DNA from: Gibbula magus | Lineage: Eukaryota; Mollusca; Gastropoda; Trochida; Trochidae | Assembly (NCBI GenBank): GCA_936450465.1 | Contig: OW388291.1 | Span: 36,990,656-37,054,655, forward strand | DNA: 64,000 nt | Direction of reading: 5' to 3' | Part shown: in pieces, positions 61,742 to 64,000 of the stretch | How the letters are laid out: the number at the start of each line of letters is the position of its first letter | How positions within the stretch are numbered: position 1 is the stretch's first letter | Translations under genes and position numbers: made by a program | Notes under the pieces: model-generated | Told to the model about the DNA's origin: nothing | Databases searched by the model: none | The model's input: only the letters and a program-made list of their open reading frames with translations

Positions 61742-62612
61742 CCCCCGCCGCGCGTTCAGCGAAGCGGGGGATATAGTATTCGGCTGCGTCCGTCCGTCCG
61801 TACGAAATGGAATAACTCAAATAATATTCACTGGATTCTTTTCATATTTTGCATATGGGAAGAGTAATGTTCTTACATAGGTTTGTGACCTTGACCTTCA
61901 TTTCAAGGCCACAACAAGACTTTGTTATTTTACCCTTGTCAGCGGGATATCTCATTAACCATTCCCTGGATTCTCTTCATATTTTACACATAGCTTCTCC
62001 AAGGAAAGACGACGGGCTGATTTCAAGGTCACAGCGGAACTTTGAATTTTTCGACATGTTAATGTACATGTAAAGCTTGTCAGCGGGATATCTCAAGAAC
62101 CATTCACCGGAATTCCATCATTTCTTACACAAAGCACCTTCCAGGGAAGACGACGGGCTGATTAGATTTTGGCGACCTTGACATTATTTTCAAGGTCACA
62201 GCGGAACTTTGAATTTTTCGACATGTTAATGTACATGTAAAGCTTGTCAGCGGGATATCTCAAGAACCATTCACCGGAATTTCATCATATCTTACACAAA
62301 GCAAAAGGACTGATTAGATTATGGTGACCTTGACATTATTCTCAAGGTCACAGTGGAATTTTAAATTTTCGACATGTTAATGTACATGTTAAGGTTGTCA
62401 GCGGGATATCTCAAGAACCATTCACCGGAATTCCATCATATCTTACATAATGCACCTCGTAGGAAAGACAAAGGGCTGATTAGATTTGATGACCTTGACA
62501 TTTTTGTCAAGGTCACAGTGGAGCTTTGACTTTTTCGACATGTTTGACAGTCGATTTTGCTGATCTTGACATTATTTTTAAATTTTGAAGTATTAATTTT
62601 CGGCGGGGGATC
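61742..62612. repeat. Long repeat with four ~140-167 bp internal units, inserted in the IS4EU spacer
   Basis: Short inverted ends TCCCCCGCCG (61,741) and CGGCGGGGGA (about 62,602) are each flanked by AT. (CCGT)n lies near the left end beside GGGGGATATAG. AGCGGGATATCTCA starts at 61,941, 62,082, 62,249 and 62,400, and units share GACCTTGACATTATTTTCAAGG and TTTTTCGACATGTTAATGTACATG. Non-coding; related in design to the repeats at 230-760 and 3,480-4,025. Confidence 0.75.
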
Positions 62613-62886
62613 ATGTCACCTTAGTGACAACTACTTGTTTTATCTGGCCTTATTATGTTTTTATTGACAACCATGAACGTTTTTAAGAATTATGAATAAA
62701 AAGATCACAAACACTCAATCAATGGACTTTAAGACTATTGCCTCTTTGAATGAGACTTTGGTTAAAGAGTATTTTACAAAATTAAAGATATCTAACAGCA
62801 AACATTAAACATAGTATGACATCACTCAAATGATGATGAATTAGATACAAGTGTGCTGGAATAAAGCAGATAGATGAGCAATGAAT

Positions 62887-63469
62887 TCATGATTGCTGAA
62901 GAAATTCTGGAACAACATATTTCAAATAGAAAAAATTCAAGTTCTGAAGCATCCTATGGAAGAAGTCCTCATTAAACTGAACAGGTATCACCAAAATTCC
63001 AGATCTTGTATACAGCACTAGATCACACAGTCTTAGACCATATATGCCCATCAGACCTTGGATTTGGGGATAGTAATCACAGCGCTCTGTAACTGTCGAA
63101 ACACCATCATTATTTTCACATCCCACAGCACAAGCAGGGGACTTTTCTTTCAACCGGTATGGACACTTAATCTCCATAAGTTTACGTCCATGGCATTTAC
63201 GATACAATGCCATCTGCAGATCCCCCAAAGTGAGACATAGCATGCGAGAGTTGTTGCCCAGGTACCGTCACACTGAGATTCTTGTGTTGCTTCTTCTCTA
63301 TAGCAATGTAAGCCTTCCTAGCAGCATTCTCCTTCTTCCTACCCCACACTATAGCAGGCTGGGTGTCAAGGTCAGCAGCATTTCTACCTAGCACACAGTC
63401 CACAGCTTTGCTCGGATCAGCGCTGGGATCTAGTCTCAGAGTCCTGGCACGGCTGTCAATCCGCTTTTA
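62887..63469 (-). pseudogene. YqaJ-family nuclease (lambda exonuclease-like), transposon-borne, frameshifted
   Basis: Read on -: RTLRLDPSADPSKAVDCVLG, then PAIVWGRKKENAARKAY (the WG..E.AR.AY start of YqaJ), GQQLSHAMSHFGGSADGIVS (the SPDGiv Asp motif), a shift, then CHGRKLMEIKCPYRLKE (the EIKCP catalytic E-x-K). It ends YYPQIQGLMGIYGLRLCDLVLYT (the YY.QvQ.qm motif) and LVIPVQFNEDFFHRML. Aligning the frames suggests a 2-nt loss just before TAAATGCCATGG (near 63,204). The 5' part stops at 63,467-63,469 and may continue in an upstream exon (possible acceptor TTCTAAAAG). This fold cuts double-stranded DNA 5'-3' in phage recombination. Its role in IS4EU transposition is unknown to me. Confidence 0.85.
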
Positions 63470-64000
63470 GAACTCGACCTACTTTCTCAGCCAATCAGAC
63501 GGTCGTATTTTCCTGACAAAATAGACTCTTAATGATTAAGAACTCAACGCTAAAACGCTCTTCATGACACGCCCTCTCTGTGCCTGATTGGTCAAAAACA
63601 AATGACAACAATGTTTTACAACTTTTTATTGACATGTGCCCAACGTGACTCGAAGAAAACACGACCTCGACACTATGCTACACAGGCGGTATAAAGATAC
63701 TGGCAAATGAGTTTCGAAATATTTTGCATGCAGCATGCATTTGTTAGTTAGCATAATTAGTGTAAACTTTGTTTCAGCCTTATTTACAAACAAAAATGTT
63801 CAGTCTTTTAACGAACTAAAACAAAAAAGCCGACTTTAATTTTAGTATATCATTATGAAATAATTATATTCTATTTTTCTGTAATCTAAACACAAATCAC
63901 TAATAACTAAATATATATTTACTTCCATTTGCATTAAATAATGAAACAATTCCACAATTTGAGTGAGACAACGGTTTCTACATGGTTAAAAATAACCTAT
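63470..64000. other. No gene recognised; two opposed CCAAT boxes
   Basis: CCAATCAG (63,492) and CTGATTGG (63,584) are opposed and ~90 bp apart, just upstream of the YqaJ remnant. They could mark a promoter, but nothing else supports it. The last 300 bases are AT-rich and featureless. Confidence 0.3.

Larger units (their letters stand above)
60600..63500. mobile_element. Decayed IS4EU/ISL2EU-type DNA transposon (transposase plus YqaJ nuclease), limits unknown
   Basis: A DDE transposase on + (60,679-61,450) and a YqaJ-domain ORF on - (63,469-62,887) converge on a ~1.4-kb spacer that contains an inserted repeat. From memory of the Repbase classification, IS4EU (formerly ISL2EU) transposons carry an IS4/Harbinger-related transposase and a separate YqaJ protein. 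The pair here is the basis for the call. Terminal inverted repeats were not found; one or both ends may lie outside the window or be lost. Confidence 0.6.

Noticed and set aside
1..64000. CRISPR arrays, rRNA, bacterial operons or prophage
   Set aside because: No regularly spaced short repeats with unique spacers, no rRNA-like sequence, and no dense coding. The only phage-like protein is the YqaJ domain, explained by a eukaryotic transposon.

Overview
The window is non-coding, repeat-rich DNA from an invertebrate animal nuclear genome, AT-rich and with no bacterial gene organisation. The best guess is a mollusc, possibly a gastropod. This rests on the tRNA-derived SINE with a GGGTTTAACGCCGCTTTC-type tail, the mix of Tc1, hAT, piggyBac, Harbinger-like and IS4EU-like elements, and the (ACGG)n-ended long repeats; species cannot be fixed from sequence alone. 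I found no convincing intact host gene, rRNA, functional tRNA or CRISPR. Every recognisable protein is a decayed transposon protein.

Layout. Bases 1-4,300 hold two copies of a long repeat with internal ~150-175 bp units, a poly-G duplication and small repeats. From about 5.2 to 57 kb the window is mostly a diverged segmental duplication array. Blocks occur in the same order in about four units: alpha 5.2-18.7 kb (its first half, 5.2-9.6 kb, is inverted), beta 18.9-30.7 kb, gamma 32.0-42.3 kb and delta 43.3-57.0 kb (cut short at 57 kb and split by 46.5-51.1 kb). Two copies compared by eye differ at roughly one base in ten, so the array is not recent. Old SINEs and a piggyBac fragment lie inside the units and were copied with them.

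Later insertions can be read by comparing units (filled against empty site). They are a Tc1 element with a nested SINE (44.2-46.2 kb), a TA-flanked DNA element (53.8-55.0 kb) with an inverted relative at 13.1 kb, a 96-bp near-perfect palindrome with a 4-bp duplication inside that relative, a 444-bp long-TIR element with a 10-bp duplication (15.2 kb), a ~1-kb TTA-flanked Harbinger-like MITE (24.25-25.29 kb), and a 735-bp hairpin-bearing insertion (29.7 kb).

The right end (57.2-63.5 kb) leaves the array. It carries a broken hAT/ZBED-type transposase, invaded by a SINE and starting in SINE-derived sequence, and then the most interesting locus: an IS4/Harbinger-like DDE transposase on + facing a YqaJ (lambda-exonuclease-like) nuclease ORF on -. 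That gene pair is expected of IS4EU (ISL2EU) transposons. Both genes are broken here. Coordinates of repeats are estimates by eye except where terminal repeats and target duplications define them to the base.
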